DNA of 64,000 bases from Nautilus pompilius (GCA_018389105.1 JACATO010000308.1:186001-250000); one strand, 5' to 3'. Shown: positions 1-12,654, numbered from the stretch's first letter. A program made the numbers and translations. Notes: generated from the letters alone by a model not told the origin.

Positions 1-290
1 TATGACACATATCTTGTTCTGTTCTGTTATGAACATTCCAAGTATCAATAAGAAATGTTGGAGTCATTCTTAGTCTTTGATTAGCTTGACTTCTTTTGCA
101 TTCAATGTAGAACATTTCAAAATAAGATACTAGGTCTTGAGAGAAATCATCATCAAAAAGTTTGTCAAAACCATCAGTTACATCAGCAATTAGAAGAAAT
201 GCAAGAGATGAAAAGCATCTTACCTTCAAGTTAAACTCATTATCTTGATGGCATTTTTCTGTCAAAACAATCTTAACTACTTATCGATAA
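1..290 (-). mobile_element. Mutator-like (MULE) transposase fragment, cut by window edge
   Basis: On the minus strand an open frame with no start codon runs off the left edge. It reads NEFNLKVRCFSSLAF, then DVTDGFDKLFDDDFSQDL, then YFEMFYIECKR, and ends near FLIDTWNVHNRTEQDMCH. This order matches the C-terminal part of FLYWCH-associated MULE transposases, where a helix rich in 'xALAFxP..DVxxAFExL' is followed by 'YFExxYIGR..' and 'FPIxxWNxxxRTxxxxPRTNNxxEGWH'. The Cys/His-rich NN-EGWH block would lie just outside the window. No stop occurs in the fragment seen, so the copy may be young or domesticated. The assignment is from remembered family motifs. Confidence 0.6.
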
Positions 291-1160
291 ATATTCTGAG
301 AAAGGTGAAACAGAAGCATTTGGAAAGGTTAAAAAAAAAAAAGAATGGTATAGGGAATGTAGGAACAAGTTCTGACCAACCCTCACCTGGAAATAGTAGT
401 TGAATGACGAACAGGTTAGGTCATAGCAATAAGTGACAATTCCATCACTGATAGGCTCTCTACTGGATAGACCGCACTTATTTGTTACAACACTCTCATG
501 TCACTGGTAGTGCCAATTACTGGATATTTAAAATATTATAATTTGCTTGCTTTTTCAATACTTAAATTAAGTTAAATTATTTAAATTATGCGAATTACTG
601 GTACATTCAGCTACTGCAACAAGGAGTGATTATGGAAAACTAAAACTTCTTTTTTTTTTGACATTAATAAATTATTGCAGGGAGTGAATTACATAGGGAA
701 TGAAATTACCAGTCACTCCAGAGGATATCATATTGTAGAACAAATGGCCCACTGTGAAAAATCTTCATACCAAACCCTATGGTAGACAGGTGATATAACT
801 TTTGAAAATCATAGAGATGCTAAAAAACAGGGTGACATTTATAAAATTTGATTTCCTTGTTGGTGTGTGCTATAGCACTTCAAGATTATGGTATTTATCT
901 ATCTAGATAAGTCCTTTCATTGAAGCTGGGGGCAACACAGAGGTTGCTTTAGTTATGATGGTATCTTTATTAAGTACACGACAGTTTGATTACCTACCAC
1001 ATCGGGCTCCTTTGAATTTCTTGCAGTTCTTTTTCTTTTTTATTACGGAATTTCCATATTTAAAATTGTTTATAACCTGTTCTAATAAAAACTTCAAGCT
1101 TGCATTATTTGAAAGGTAATTTATGCCATTCTCATGGCATCATTTTGTTGTTGTTGTTTC
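291..1160. other. AT-rich intergenic stretch
   Basis: No gene or classified repeat is recognised. The stretch lies between a MULE fragment and a Tc1/mariner fragment and may hold unrecognised non-coding parts of either element. Confidence 0.4.
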
Positions 1161-1164
1161 AGAT

Positions 1165-1480
1165 GTGACAAAAGATGGTGTAGCAAATAGCTATTTACAA
1201 TAGAATGGCCTGCCAAAAGTGTAGACCTAACCCCATGTGACTTTTTCTTATGTGGAAAGGCCAAAATGTATGGAAAAAAAAAAAAAGCACATGATCTGAA
1301 GCACCGTAATGTTCCACAGTATTTTATTACTTACTGTTGAAGATGTGGTGCTGCATTTGAGAAAAGTGTTGATAATGTGGGAGCTTATGTTGAAATTTAA
1401 TTGTAAACAGGACAAAAAAGCATAAAGTATCTATCAAATAACATTAAATAAAGTTACTATGCCTATTAGAACAAAAGTTA
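1165..1480 (+). mobile_element. Tc1/mariner-superfamily transposase 3' fragment
   Basis: A plus-strand frame reads IEWPAKSVDLTPCDFFLCG at about 1200-1257. It matches the 'WPPRSPDLTPxDFFLWG' block, which carries the last catalytic acidic residue of many IS630-Tc1-mariner transposases. A second block about 100 bases on, RCCACLRKVLDNVGAYVE, resembles the C-terminal 'RCxxCxxxxGGHFE' end of the same proteins and is followed by a stop and AATAAA-like sequence near 1445. A poly(A) run interrupts the frame between the blocks and stops lie upstream. Only the last third of the gene remains. No terminal inverted repeat was found. Confidence 0.55.
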
Positions 1481-1489
1481 TAAACATTT

Positions 1490-2490
1490 TAACACAGAGA
1501 ATGATGTTTTCAATCACCCCCCTCCCCTATACAGGCAACTAAAATTATTGCCTGTTTGCCAATGCAATAACCTGTTTTATACACAAAACAATTTATCAGT
1601 GCATATAGTAACATGTGCAAAAGCATATAACTGTTAAAAATCCATACATATAAAAAAAAGTTTATTTTCAAACCATTATCACAGTTTTTTTGGATTCAAT
1701 AATTATTTTATTAGTGGGGTCACATGTTTTACCAGTAGTGTATAAATTTCCATGAAACAAAATTAAAACAGAATCTTTCATAAACTACTCATAAATAACT
1801 AACATTAATAGCAGTCAATAAATTTTTACTTTAAACCCAACATGGCTTTCATTGATAATGACTAATTATTTTTGCACACCCAATAAAAAAAAAAGATGTC
1901 CTTATTTACCCTGTTGTTGTTTTCTTCTTGCAGACTTCACCACAGATGTGAAATCTGATTGATTGCAAAAACATAACTCAATACAGTCTCCAATTAAAGT
2001 GTTAACAGAAAAATATAATTTTGAATGTTTCTGGAACTTCTAATCCTTTTTAAAATGAATTAATTACATTTGATTTCAAATTAAGTATAACAAAAGTAAA
2101 CAATTGGATTTAATGTAAATTAATGAGAACATCATTGTTTATTATACAGAAATAATATCCTTACTCTACCTTTTCAGCACTAATTTGTAAAAAAAAAAAA
2201 AAGATAGCACAATTAAAATAAATTTCACTACCCAAGAATGAAAATTTGAATTGTATTGAAAATTAAAAATAAACAAAAGAAATTAAAATTAATTTTTACA
2301 AAAAATCCCCAGAAATTCTCTTATTTAGCAAAAAATATATATTAAAAAAAAAATTAATTATTTTTGTCTGGAGAGTATTTAGAACACAATTGAAAAAAAT
2401 AGTTTGAAATCTTTCCTTTTCTATCTTTGTTGTTTAGTCCATATTTTTTTTCTTTAGAGTGAAACTGTTAAGTTTTGATGGTTCATTTTC
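1490..2490. other. AT-rich intergenic stretch
   Basis: Strongly A+T-rich sequence with many homopolymer runs. No gene, RNA or repeat family is recognised. Confidence 0.5.
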
Positions 2491-2495
2491 AGTAT

Positions 2496-2815
2496 AAATG
2501 ACTGGTATAACTGCCAAGGTTGAGGACATGATTTTGAATCCTAGTTGTGACCAACTCAGTTTGGCATAACTCCCTGGCATGCTTTCTTTTCCCTCTTTTT
2601 CACAAAAGCCACATAGCTTTCCTCTAAACAATCCAATTTCCTCACACACCTAAAAATTAAGAATTCTAGTAATTAGGTACATGTGGTGAAGGATCCATGG
2701 ATCAAGAGCCCCCAACCATTTGTAGGTAACTTGCTTTGTCACCAAAGCTAATATCTCACACCTTTTCCCTTTTTAGTTCACTGCTGTGAAATGTTTTTAG
2801 ACTTCAAAAGCAAGG
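2496..2815 (+). mobile_element. tRNA-derived SINE, copy 1
   Basis: The tRNA-like head has a B-box-like ATTTTGAATCC near 2530. The body shares blocks with the copy at 11731: TTTCCTC, then CACCTAAAAATT, TTCTAGTAA, GGTGAAGGATCC, CAAGAGCCCCCAACC, and GTAACTTGCTTTGTCACC. It is a full-length copy of roughly 0.3 kb, clearly diverged. See the finding on the SINE family. Confidence 0.65.
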
Positions 2816-5800
2816 ACAGGATACTTTCTTCAAGAACTGTTACTGCTGAATTCAATGACTTCAGATCTGAGATGAAATGATGGCTTTCTGTAATCTACTT
2901 GGATGCAAAGTAAATATGAGATCTTGTGGTACCCAAAGTTAAGTTAGGTTGTCCATCATATGATGATGAGTTGTTTGCCTGTTTTACATCTTCTACTATT
3001 AAAAAAACCTTTTTATTTAATCTTCTTCATCAAACTCATAAGGGAATTGTTAGATGGTGAAATCTTATTGTAATTTGTCTTAAACTTTAATTTCACTATA
3101 GTAACAAACTTCATTTCAGCAAGCCACAATATGCAAATGCAGTTAACCTTCTTGATTATCAACATTTTGGTTTCACAAGAGGCTGAACAACAAAACAAAA
3201 AAATTAATTTAAATAAATCTAAACATATAGCTTTGTAATAAAATTTATTACTTTCCAGTCTATTTTATGTAGTTTATAAATACCTTATACGCATGTGTTT
3301 CCAAATATGTATAGTTGAAAAGGGCAGTTTATTTTAGCTATAAATTAGTCCTGAAAATATAAGATATACAATTAAAAGTTAGCATAAATAGGTTCTAAGT
3401 CATTAAAATATTTATGTCAGAATATCAGAATTCTTTATTTTACAAGTATAATTCACTTGGTTTGCAAATGACTTCTCCTTACCTTACAACATACACACAA
3501 TCACAATATTAACGAGAAAAGTTGATCAGTTTAGACACTTGTTTACAGTAGCTTTTCAAAGTCATTTCATTACCCATTTATTGTTCCATCTAGTCTGAAC
3601 TTTTTAGCACTTTAATATATGTTCTTATGAACTTGGTCAGGTGACAACAAAGGTTATGAAACCTCCATCCTCCAGGCCATTTAATATCTTTATTTAATTA
3701 GATCACTTCTTAATTTAAAATGAAAAAAACTAGGCAGATTAAACTTTTTTAGATGGTGTTTATATTGATGAGCATTTTCTTTGGACTTTGTATAAACCCT
3801 GACACGTTTCCACTAGAATTTGGCAAAACTGTAAAAGTTATCAATGGTTTAACAAACATTAAAAGTATTGTCCCTAATTTAATTTATATACATATGAACA
3901 GAAACAAAAAGATGCTTTTAGGAGTTTCTGAAATTATTTAATAATTTGAGCATTTAGATACATATCAGGAAAATATCACAAATTTAACAATCTACCTGTT
4001 TAGATATTAGAAGATCTTTCGTTAGCTACAAAATTGTTTGAATGGGATAAATTTTCCCCATTGATTTTAATAGTAATGGGGTGAACCAAAACTACGATGA
4101 CAAAAAATTTCCTTATTGAGAGGACTTGTATATGACACAGAAACCTTTTGCTTTTTTGTTTCAATTAACTAAACTACATTGTTTTTATTCTAATACAATA
4201 TATATTTAACCCTTTATTTTATTTTAAACTAAACTCTGAAAATGGTGGCAAAGATTCATGATATATAAGTTCATTAATTAGTTGTGTTATAGGAAATGCC
4301 CAAACTAATCTTCACTTTCCTTTGTCAAAAACAAAAATTAACTAATAAAAGTTTACATCACCATATTTAAATTGTGGATAACAAAATACATGCTTAATTT
4401 TAAAAATGAACAAGAACATTTTAAAAAAAATGATTCAATAAACAAACAGTAAAAACAATACAATAATTTATCATCAATAATCTTCAAAGACAACATAATC
4501 AACACTATTTTGTGCAGATCTGTAAATTTCCCTTATTTTTTACCTTTGCAGAGTGATATTTCCAAAATCTCAACAAACATGGTATTTTATTTTGTATTTT
4601 GATGATGCTAACTGAAACTTAATTATGTCTAATTGATGGTGGCATTCTGACATACTTAAAATGATTAAGTTTTCCTAAAAAAATGGTGTTAAAATAAAAA
4701 TGTCTAACAAATGCTGTGCTCCACTTCCCCATAGAGAAGCCTCTGCCTTTCCATCAGCAAATAATAACCATCTTTAGTAGGCTAGTATGTTGACTAAAAT
4801 CAATACTGGCCTTACTACCGAGATAGTTGCTTAGCAACAGTTCTACACCATTATCCATGTTTATATAGTTACATTTTGGTGCTAAATATTTCCAAAAAAA
4901 TTAAGTAATGGACATGTTTCTATATTTCAGAGTTATATTTATTTAAACTGCAGATCAGATGAATTAATCCACTCCGGTAATTTGAAAGTGAAAGTTAGAC
5001 CAGAAAGATAAAGATAGTGATGGTTTAATTTCCATTTTCAAAAAAAAAAAAAGTCTACAATCAAAAACAGAGAAAATTATTTTGTTTTAATGTTAATGAA
5101 ATCATATTATTAAATACAGTTTTACTATTTATTTCAGTGAACTAAATAAAATCATAATGTTAGTGTATTTTTTTTTTAAATATTGTCTCAGAGATTTTGG
5201 TAATAAATGTCCAAGACTAGCAAAACAAATAATAAAAATTTTCAAATAAACTCTCGTTAATTAATTCCTGTACTCCTAACAACAATGGGGACCAAATAAT
5301 GTAAATGTTTTCCAAAGTGTATTATTACAATAAGTAGACACTTTTTTATAACAAACTTTTTGTGTTGTGTACACACTGGAATAATTTTATAGTTACTTGG
5401 TTCTGCAAGTACTTTTGATCACCAAAGCTTTCCACATCATCTCTAGATAGCTTAGTATTTTTAAATAAAGGAAAAGCAAATGTCTGGCATACCAAAGTCT
5501 TCTACAACTTTTGAATGAATGATGCAAACACAACAGCTTAGACAACCAGAAGGAGAATCTGGAGCTGTCACTAGGCAATGGCAGCTTTGTAGTAATCCCA
5601 CTCTCTGGACACAGTAAAGCAGGTATTAAAATTACTAGTGATTTAAATAGCCAAAGTGATGACAAAGCATACAAAGGGTTGGTTGGAAACAAGTTCCATC
5701 AGGAGAAGCATGTTGATTCAGAAAGAGGCTATAAACATGTTCTTAAAAGCAAAATATTTCCAGTCATAAAAAAATGCCAAACTGTTTCTCAGTTTCTGAC

Positions 5801-6370
5801 TTACAGATTAGACTTCATCAAAGCAGGATTATAAAGAAAGAAGAAAAAAAATGTTATTTCTTTTGTTACTGATTAGAATTTATGACCAAACAATCATTAG
5901 TTTAAAGCTTGTTTTCACCAGTCTCTCATGGGAGCTCCTGTAAAAATGACATTAGATCTATACTCAAGAATAATAGAGTACTTAGTTGGAAGTCCATGTA
6001 AATATTTTCTGTGAGCTATTTTGCATACATTCATGGTGGCCACAATTGTGGACTAACTAATACCACTTTGTATTTCATATATAGCACCAAATAACACATT
6101 TTAGCTTTTTGTATTTTCAAAGAAAGTAGATGTCTGTTGTAAAATAAATAATCCTGACTGCAGTAAAAGCATATATTCTTGCATGGTACACAGTTTTTGA
6201 GAAATGAACAAAAATATTATTTCCTATGATACTAAAATTTTTTCAGTACTTGAAGCATAAAGTATAAAGCACATAAATATATAAACAAGAAACATGAAAA
6301 TGTCTATCAAATTTCTTTATGAATATGTAAACTTGTATATGTAAAAACTTTATACGTATAAAATAACTAT
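2816..6370. other. AT-rich intergenic stretch, no gene seen
   Basis: Unannotated sequence. A 99-codon minus-strand frame at 5393-5692 has no recognisable domain and looks like chance. A near-palindromic X-box-like site lies at 4826-4838. No repeat family is recognised. Confidence 0.45.
4826..4838. promoter_or_regulatory. RFX/X-box-like site
   Basis: GTTGCTTAGCAAC is an inverted pair of GTTGC half-sites close to the RFX X-box consensus (GTTNCCATGGNAAC). It is 13 rather than 14 bases long and has no gene beside it, so function is unsupported. Confidence 0.2.
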
Positions 6371-6374
6371 AATA

Positions 6375-7375
6375 ACATAACTGCAAGAATGAAACGCCAA
6401 TTATTTTTTAAGGAAAAATTAAATGCTCCTGGATTTTCTTTGTATTTGATCTCGCTTTCTCATTAATGAAATCAGCAGTCATCTTCCATCTGCTCTGATA
6501 CCATTGCATCATTAAAGAAATATCCTGATGGAAGTGCTCTCCATTTCATTGGTCACTGCACCCATATTATCTGGGAAAAAGTCTGAGAATGTAAGAAGTG
6601 GATTTTTAGCAACATTTGGCAGCCCTTGTTTTTGTAATTATCCAGAAACATTGACACCAATGCCTCATAGTCTTGTACCTTTGCTTCCCAAGCATCTTCT
6701 TACAACTACCTTGAATGACTGCCAAGCAGCTAATTCAATATCAAACAACTTGTTGTCAAAAGATAGATCATTTACAAAGTGGTCCAACAAAAATTCCTTC
6801 TTTCAGTTTGGAGTCACTGATTTTTTAGAAATTAGCCTTGAGATAGGAGAGTTTCAAATTTATCTAGAGCTTTGACAAAGTTTCTCATTAAGCCCAGTTT
6901 GATATGTAGAGGGGGAGACTTTATTTGGTTCAACTACTATGCTTAACATTACTCCTTCCAGAAGTGAATTCTTCTCTTGGAGGCTACTGCTTCACCAAAT
7001 AGTGCTATTCAATTGTGCAACTATTCTAGAGGCACAAAAAGGCAGCAAAACTTTGTGAAGCTTGACTGAGAACCAAGTAGAAACCCTATGACTTTCAATT
7101 TCCACAGATGTTCCAATCATGGTTCCCCTACTTGATGGCCATACTTTCATGATTATCTTTGAAACCAACAGAATAAACTAATGGAATTGAAAGATTCCTA
7201 TTTCCATTATGCAGAAGAACTGTCATTAGGCTTAATTTAAAAAGATCTATAAACAGGCACCATTCACTGAAGTTATGCTCAAAACCTAATTCATGCCTGA
7301 AACCATTGACATCAGTGCACACACAAATAAAATCTTGCATTTCCAATTAGGATGAAAATGCAATATTGTGTCTCC
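6375..7375 (-). mobile_element. Decayed copy of an unnamed transposon protein family (LFID..LLHNGN / DFFP..GAV)
   Basis: Read on the minus strand, conserved blocks occur in the order I remember for a large uncharacterised invertebrate and fish repeat protein: DVNGFRHELG, EWCLFIDLFKLSL, TVLLHNGNRNLSIPLVY, WNICGN, PPLHIKLGLMRNFVKALDK, LLGSHSR, LKIHFLHS, and a final DFFPxNLGAV..E-like block. The longest open piece is 72 codons at 7128-7346. Several stops and frame changes separate the blocks, so this is a dead copy. The start of the protein (higher coordinates) is missing. I do not know the mechanism or the superfamily name. No terminal repeats were found. Confidence 0.6.
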
Positions 7376-8160
7376 TGAATACAGAAGTTTTAGTTCCTTT
7401 TACCAGTAGATTTTGTGACAAATGTTAGAAAATATATACATCAAAATGTGTTACAGGTTTATGATGAAACTTTGATCACAAGGTAAATTTCATCAAAATA
7501 TCTATATTGGATATTTTATTGGTAACTCTACAATTATAGTCACAAGTGTATGTAAGTTAGTACTTTTCCTCTTCATTTATGTTCATCATGAATTTAATTC
7601 ATATATAGGCTATCCTCTTTTCTGCTAATACTGTTATCTGAGACATGAGTCTAATCGGTTGCTCTCAATTAGGTCAAATGTGTTTTTTCCCCAAATATGA
7701 GACAACAAAATGTTTCTGGTTGTGAAAAATAAGTATTTCTCTCTCTCTCTTGGGATAAATGATATAAAGAAGACTCCTAGTTTTTTGAAAATACATGTAG
7801 CAAAAGGAATTCAAGCATACAAACATCACATACGTCGACTTTTACTATTCTTGTAAATAAATGTAAAGCAACAAAACAATTTGATAGTTTTTATCGCCTT
7901 GATAAAATTTTACTACTCCATAAGGAGAAACAAATACATGAAAGAGAAACTAACTTATGAAATCTATTGTTTCTTTACTATGTTTTTACATTCTGGCTCA
8001 GCTCTGATGTAAAGAGGCATCTACCAAAAAAGGAATACAGATGCACTAATGACAATAAAATTCTCCTTAGAATGTGTGGGGGGAGGGGGGGATAAGACAA
8101 GCTTCTCATAATAAAGCAGCATTCCCACAATGCAGTATCACAAAAACTTCTCCCCAAAAA
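7376..8160. other. Intergenic stretch with short CT microsatellite
   Basis: AT-rich, with a (CT)n run near 7738-7750 and a G-rich tract at 8077-8092. No gene is recognised. Confidence 0.45.
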
Positions 8161-8169
8161 ACAACAAAA

Positions 8170-8470
8170 ACGAGGCATGTGTACAACCTCTGGTTTTTCT
8201 TTATAGTTGTAAAATCCAGAATCTTTGTCATAAACCAAAGCATTGTTTCGATCATTAACTTTTAGCAAAGATCTACCAAAGCTGAGATGTTTATTGGCTC
8301 CCATATCGTTGTATTGTTGGATGTTTTTCTAATTATTGGCAGGCAGAAACTTGTTTCAGATTCCATACAACCCCATTAAAAAATGTACCAGGATGCAGCT
8401 GCACAGCATAAACACGCTCATCCATTCTACTAGATAGGCAATATGCTTTCAGTTCTTGCAGAATAACACA
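8170..8470 (-). other. Unrecognised coding-like segments (possible decayed gene or repeat)
   Basis: Two adjacent minus-strand segments have residue composition that looks protein-coding. One (about 8338-8460) reads LKAYCLSSRMDERVYAVQLH and continues PGTFFNGVVWNLKQV to a stop. The other (about 8165-8304) begins MGANKHLSFGRSLLKV and continues NDRNNALVYDKDSGFYNYKE. They are in different frames, with no good splice signals between them, which suggests a broken gene or transposon. No family was recognised. They could also be chance. Confidence 0.25.
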
Positions 8471-9040
8471 AAGCCTTATGCTTAAAGATAAAAACAGAAA
8501 TACTATACTGTTTATGTACTTTGTAATTGCCATCAGTGACAATCACTGATAGAAAACAGGTTATAAATAAAAGTGCATGCAACAAAGTTTTAATTTTTTT
8601 AGACACACAAAAATATGGGTAAACTACTAATAAGTCAGAGTAACATAGGTATTCCAGTTTTCTAGTCACAAAATGTGCCTAGTGATTACTAACTAGCTAG
8701 CTCATACCTGTAAATTTTTAAAAAGTAATAATAAGAAACACCTAGAGTAAATCAATAGTCTACTGTAAATAAAACACCACCTGTTTTTTTGCATTAAAGA
8801 AATTTTCTTTTCAAATTCTAATCTGGAAGATAACATCAAAAAATTATTCATAAAATATGGCCTTAAAAGCTACTTTGAAAATTGATAGCATGGTAAAATA
8901 CCTTAACTAATTTTTAAAATTAATGGCTAACCCCTTGTAACAGACATTCAAAAAATACATGTGAATACCTAGATCCATGATTTTTTATAGTTAAAAGCTG
9001 CTGTTTATACAGCAACCACACTTTTAGGCAACAAGCAATG

Positions 9041-9240
9041 TGACCTGGCATTAAAGAATATCTGTAAAACCAGACAACCTACTTCCTGCACCTGCACAAC
9101 CTTATTTGGGCTCTTCATTTTCAGATGTGGAAAAAACCAGGTTGCCTGGAAGAAACCATGCCAAGGAGATATGCTGAACGAAGTCTATCCTAATTGGGAT
9201 TCAAACTTGGTCCCTCAACCATGGCAGTCCACTCTAATAA
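9041..9240 (-). mobile_element. tRNA-derived SINE, copy 2 (reverse)
   Basis: The inverse of the tRNA head is visible at 9197-9237: complementing it gives a B-box-like GTTTGAATCCC preceded by GACTGCCATGG. The body has CAGATGTGGAAA (inverse of the shared TTTCCxCATCTG core) and CCATGCCAAGG. The 3' part is shortened relative to the copy at 11731. Confidence 0.6.
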
Positions 9241-9249
9241 TTTTGAATG

Positions 9250-10640
9250 AAACTTTTATTTTTTCAGACCAGAGTATTAATCTTATACTGTTTAAATATG
9301 CAGCATGAATATAAATCTATATTCTTTACCTGCCCATTTGTGAATAATCGCTTATTAGCCATATTTCAAACTATATATACGAGTATAATTTCCACTACAC
9401 TGTAATTTAGTATGCAAATTTGTAATATGGTGCTGAAATTATTCAACATGCCTTTCAATTACTGTGACTATGTTTTTTTGGTTTTTTTTCCATCACTTTG
9501 ATAACCACTCTACATTGTTTGATAATCACAAATCTCTTTTAATCCTATGCATCCTCTGTTGTATAAGGATGTAATTAGGTGTAATTGTACTTCCACACCC
9601 AACAACTGATTTTATATGTAGCATTGATCTGATGGGCAAACAAAAGAAATAAAATTGATGAAAAAATTCTTGTTTTCTAGCCAATAAATTGGTGATTAAC
9701 ACTTTCACAGCAATCTCTGATGACAACTGGTGCTGTTGAGGATGTGTTGCAGCAAGGGGTCAAAAAAAGGTTGCTAGGTTTCCCATTCATTGATGTTAAA
9801 CTTATCATGAGTGATCTTCAGCTGTAACAATAATGCACTCTCTCTCCATTTTCTTTAATGACATGATAACTGCTGGATGCTTCATGTTGTCAAAGTAACA
9901 AAGATCTAATAGATGAGTTATGTTGCTGGAGATGAACTAAGTAACTGAATCTCATGGATAAGGAAGGGGCTGCATTCATATATTCTGCTATGGTCTAAAA
10001 GGCAGTGACTGTAAAATGTTGTGAGAGAAACAAGATTTTAAAAATTAAAATAAATTTTAAATATTGCATACTAAGTAAATACAGATTACTATCATAATAA
10101 TATAAACACCCGTCATATATACTGAACAAGGTTGCTTGACAAAAGCCATTTATAACAAATCCAGGCCATCACCTTTCCTGATGCAACAAGCAGTAGCAAT
10201 CTATAATTTTTACAGATATGATGGTTACAAAATCATCTCTCTATCTTCTGGATGTACATGGATATGGAGGATGGTTGGCAAAGCTTTTGACTCAGGGTGT
10301 TACAATTTATCATTGAGTACAGCAGCTTTGGAGCAGTGCTATAGGCAGCATTCAGTATGGAGGTAAAACATCTTAGATTCATTGATGGAAATTCAATTTT
10401 TGTTCATTACATATCTATTCTTTGGAATTGTCCTCTTTTTATAAGAGCTGCATTTTCTTAACTTTCCATTATAGAATTTTCAATGGTTAGTATTTATACA
10501 TACTACCAATCTGCCTGTTACTTGAGTATCTCTTATCAAAGTAACTGTTAACACCAGCCATTGTAACAGAACTGTCAATCTCCACAAATTACAATGCCTG
10601 CAATAATAATGTGTTTTATCTGTTTTTACTACAATATTTT
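9250..10640. other. AT-rich intergenic stretch
   Basis: Short frames at 9526-9726 (-) and 10136-10366 (+) have no recognisable domains. The more GC-balanced part at 9720-10000 may be old transposon sequence, but no family could be named. Confidence 0.35.
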
Positions 10641-10649
10641 AGTTTGTTG

Positions 10650-11640
10650 CATAAAATGGCAAATAAATATAAATAGAGTGAGATTCTTACTTGGTTGAGC
10701 CACCTTATGTAGCACAAAGAGTCACTATGCTGTTTGGCATTTATATCTTGTTCTGGTCAGGTTCCCCTATATCTATGTGAAAATTTCCTTTAATTCCATC
10801 ATACTAGTGGGATTTGAACAGGTTGCTTTTAGCTAATGATTCAGATGCTCCCAAAGATGCTTGATTAGTACTTTTATTCCTCTTCTAGACTGGTATCATA
10901 TAAAAGGTATACCATCTCTCTGAAAAATATGGGCACTGAATCTCAGTGTCAAGTTGGTACAATGGTAGATGTCTTTAAAATGGCAATATACCTATAAGAA
11001 ATGTGATATCCTTACACTAATTCTGCCTTTCCACCATGCCAGATTTCAGTCTCTAACATGATACTCCTGCCTCAATACCTTCTCATGGACTAAAGACTTT
11101 GAAGTCTAAGATATGTTTTTAGATCTTCTCCAAACTCCAGATGAGAGCTGCCGAAATCAAGAATTATCAGATAAAAATACATTTTGCCAAGACTTAAGGG
11201 CCTTGCCAGATATCCTATGGCACATTTTCAAGTGTTTTACTCCTATAAAAAAGGTATTTCTTATATACTAAATACCATCTGTAGCCAAGTTGGAGTACTG
11301 TTGGACCATTTTTAGCTCATTTCTTTTGCATAAGTAATATCAACAAGAGAATTTTAATGGTAAATGTGGATAGAAAGTAATGTCCCATTCTTATCATGGT
11401 GTCACTGTTGAAGGCCTTTCATGTCACTACTGACATTCATCTTGGTGAATTTTACAATAAAACTGTCTGTCACAAATCCATGAGAAATGTGAAGATCTAT
11501 GTCTACCTTTTGTTGACTCCAGGTAAATAGAGAAATATAATGAGATCTGCTATTTTTCAGTGTAATGATAGTGCACACTGATTATCAACCCACCTAAATT
11601 TCCAATATGTACAGAATGTCGCCTGAAATGTGTCAATTTC
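10650..11640 (-). mobile_element. Heavily decayed Tc1-like transposase region
   Basis: On the minus strand the end of the region (about 10690-10720) reads like the Tc1 C-terminus, with an ALCAT-GGSTK block similar to 'xxIxAKGGxTKY'. Before it lies FQRDGIPF, similar to the catalytic 'FQQDNDPKHTS', and HLWEHLNH, similar to the block after 'SPDLNPIENLW'. The frames are broken by many stops. The assignment rests on these weak blocks and their correct order; no terminal repeats were found. Confidence 0.4.
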
Positions 11641-11730
11641 AGATACATTCACTATATGGTGGTCAAATTAATATGGTGGATCTTTTGTATGTTCCATCAT
11701 GTTTAGATATACTTTTATGCCATTATTTTA

Positions 11731-12115
11731 GGCAGTGATAGACTACTGGACTGCTAAGGTTGAGTGCCAGAGTAAGTTTGAATACCAATTGAGAGCAGTT
11801 TGATTCAGTACATCTCTCTAGTATGGTTTCTCCTTGTTCTTCACCAGCCAGCCGGTCATGTGGGTTTTCTCTGGCCACTCCAGTTTCCTCCGATACCTGA
11901 AAAATATAGATTTCTAGTAAGGATTCCCAGAGTACTTGAGGTGAAGGTTCTGTAGGTAACACTTAACTGACTTATACCTTCACCACTGGTCAAGAGTCTC
12001 CAACTGTATCCTAGTAACTTGCTTGGTCACTAAGGCAAGTGCCATACCCCTTCCCCTTCTAGCTAGCTTATTTATGTGAGGCATCCTCAACCTTGAAGTC
12101 AGGAAAGGGGTTTTC
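11731..12115 (+). mobile_element. tRNA-derived SINE, copy 3
   Basis: Best preserved long copy. The head has GGACTGCTAAGGTTGAGTG and a B-box-like AGTTTGAATACC. The body holds GTTTCCTCCGATACCTGAAA, ATTTCTAGTAAGG, TTGAGGTGAAGG, GGTCAAGAGTCTCCAAC and CTAGTAACTTGCTTGGTCAC. These blocks recur in the same order in copy 1 at 2496-2815. Confidence 0.7.
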
Positions 12116-12439
12116 AAAGCAAGCAAACATACTATTACCTTTAATTAGTATATTTCATCTATTTAACTCAATCATCAACCTTTCTTGTCTTTTGAAAATT
12201 AAAAAAAATCTGACTCATATTCAATTATTCAAACTACATTGCTGCTTCTTTAAAACAAAAAAATATGTATGAATGCTTTCACTTTCCTCTGGCCCCTCTG
12301 TTTTACTATTTTTGCTAAGTCTGAGAGAAGAGGAAGCAAAACTGGTTCATACAGATGTAAAAGTAACAAAGTAAGTACAGTAAAATTATGTTTTTCTCCC
12401 AACCATTTCTGTTGGAGTTACTCTTTGGCTAGGTTCTTT

Positions 12440-12540
12440 TACCGGTGGAATTTGGCCCACTCTTATACAGATGTGGAAACACCTTAACTGGGATTCCACT
12501 TGTTCCTCACAAACTTACCCCTTCCAACCAAAAATTCCTA
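12440..12540 (-). mobile_element. SINE fragment, copy 4 (reverse)
   Basis: Short piece with CAGATGTGGAAACACC and GGGATTCCACTTGTTCC, the inverse of the SINE core and B-box region. The body is missing. Confidence 0.4.
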
Positions 12541-12654
12541 TTGAAGAACCAGCCAATAAACCAAAAAAAAGTTAATCAAAGTAGTAAAAACTTTTATTTT
12601 ATTAGCCTAAATGTTGAATGGAAAACAGGATGCAACATATTAATGTCTTTTTCA

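Noticed and set aside
5393-5692. 99-codon minus-strand frame
   Set aside because: No recognisable domain, no splice sites and Leu/Ser/Lys-biased composition; probably chance.
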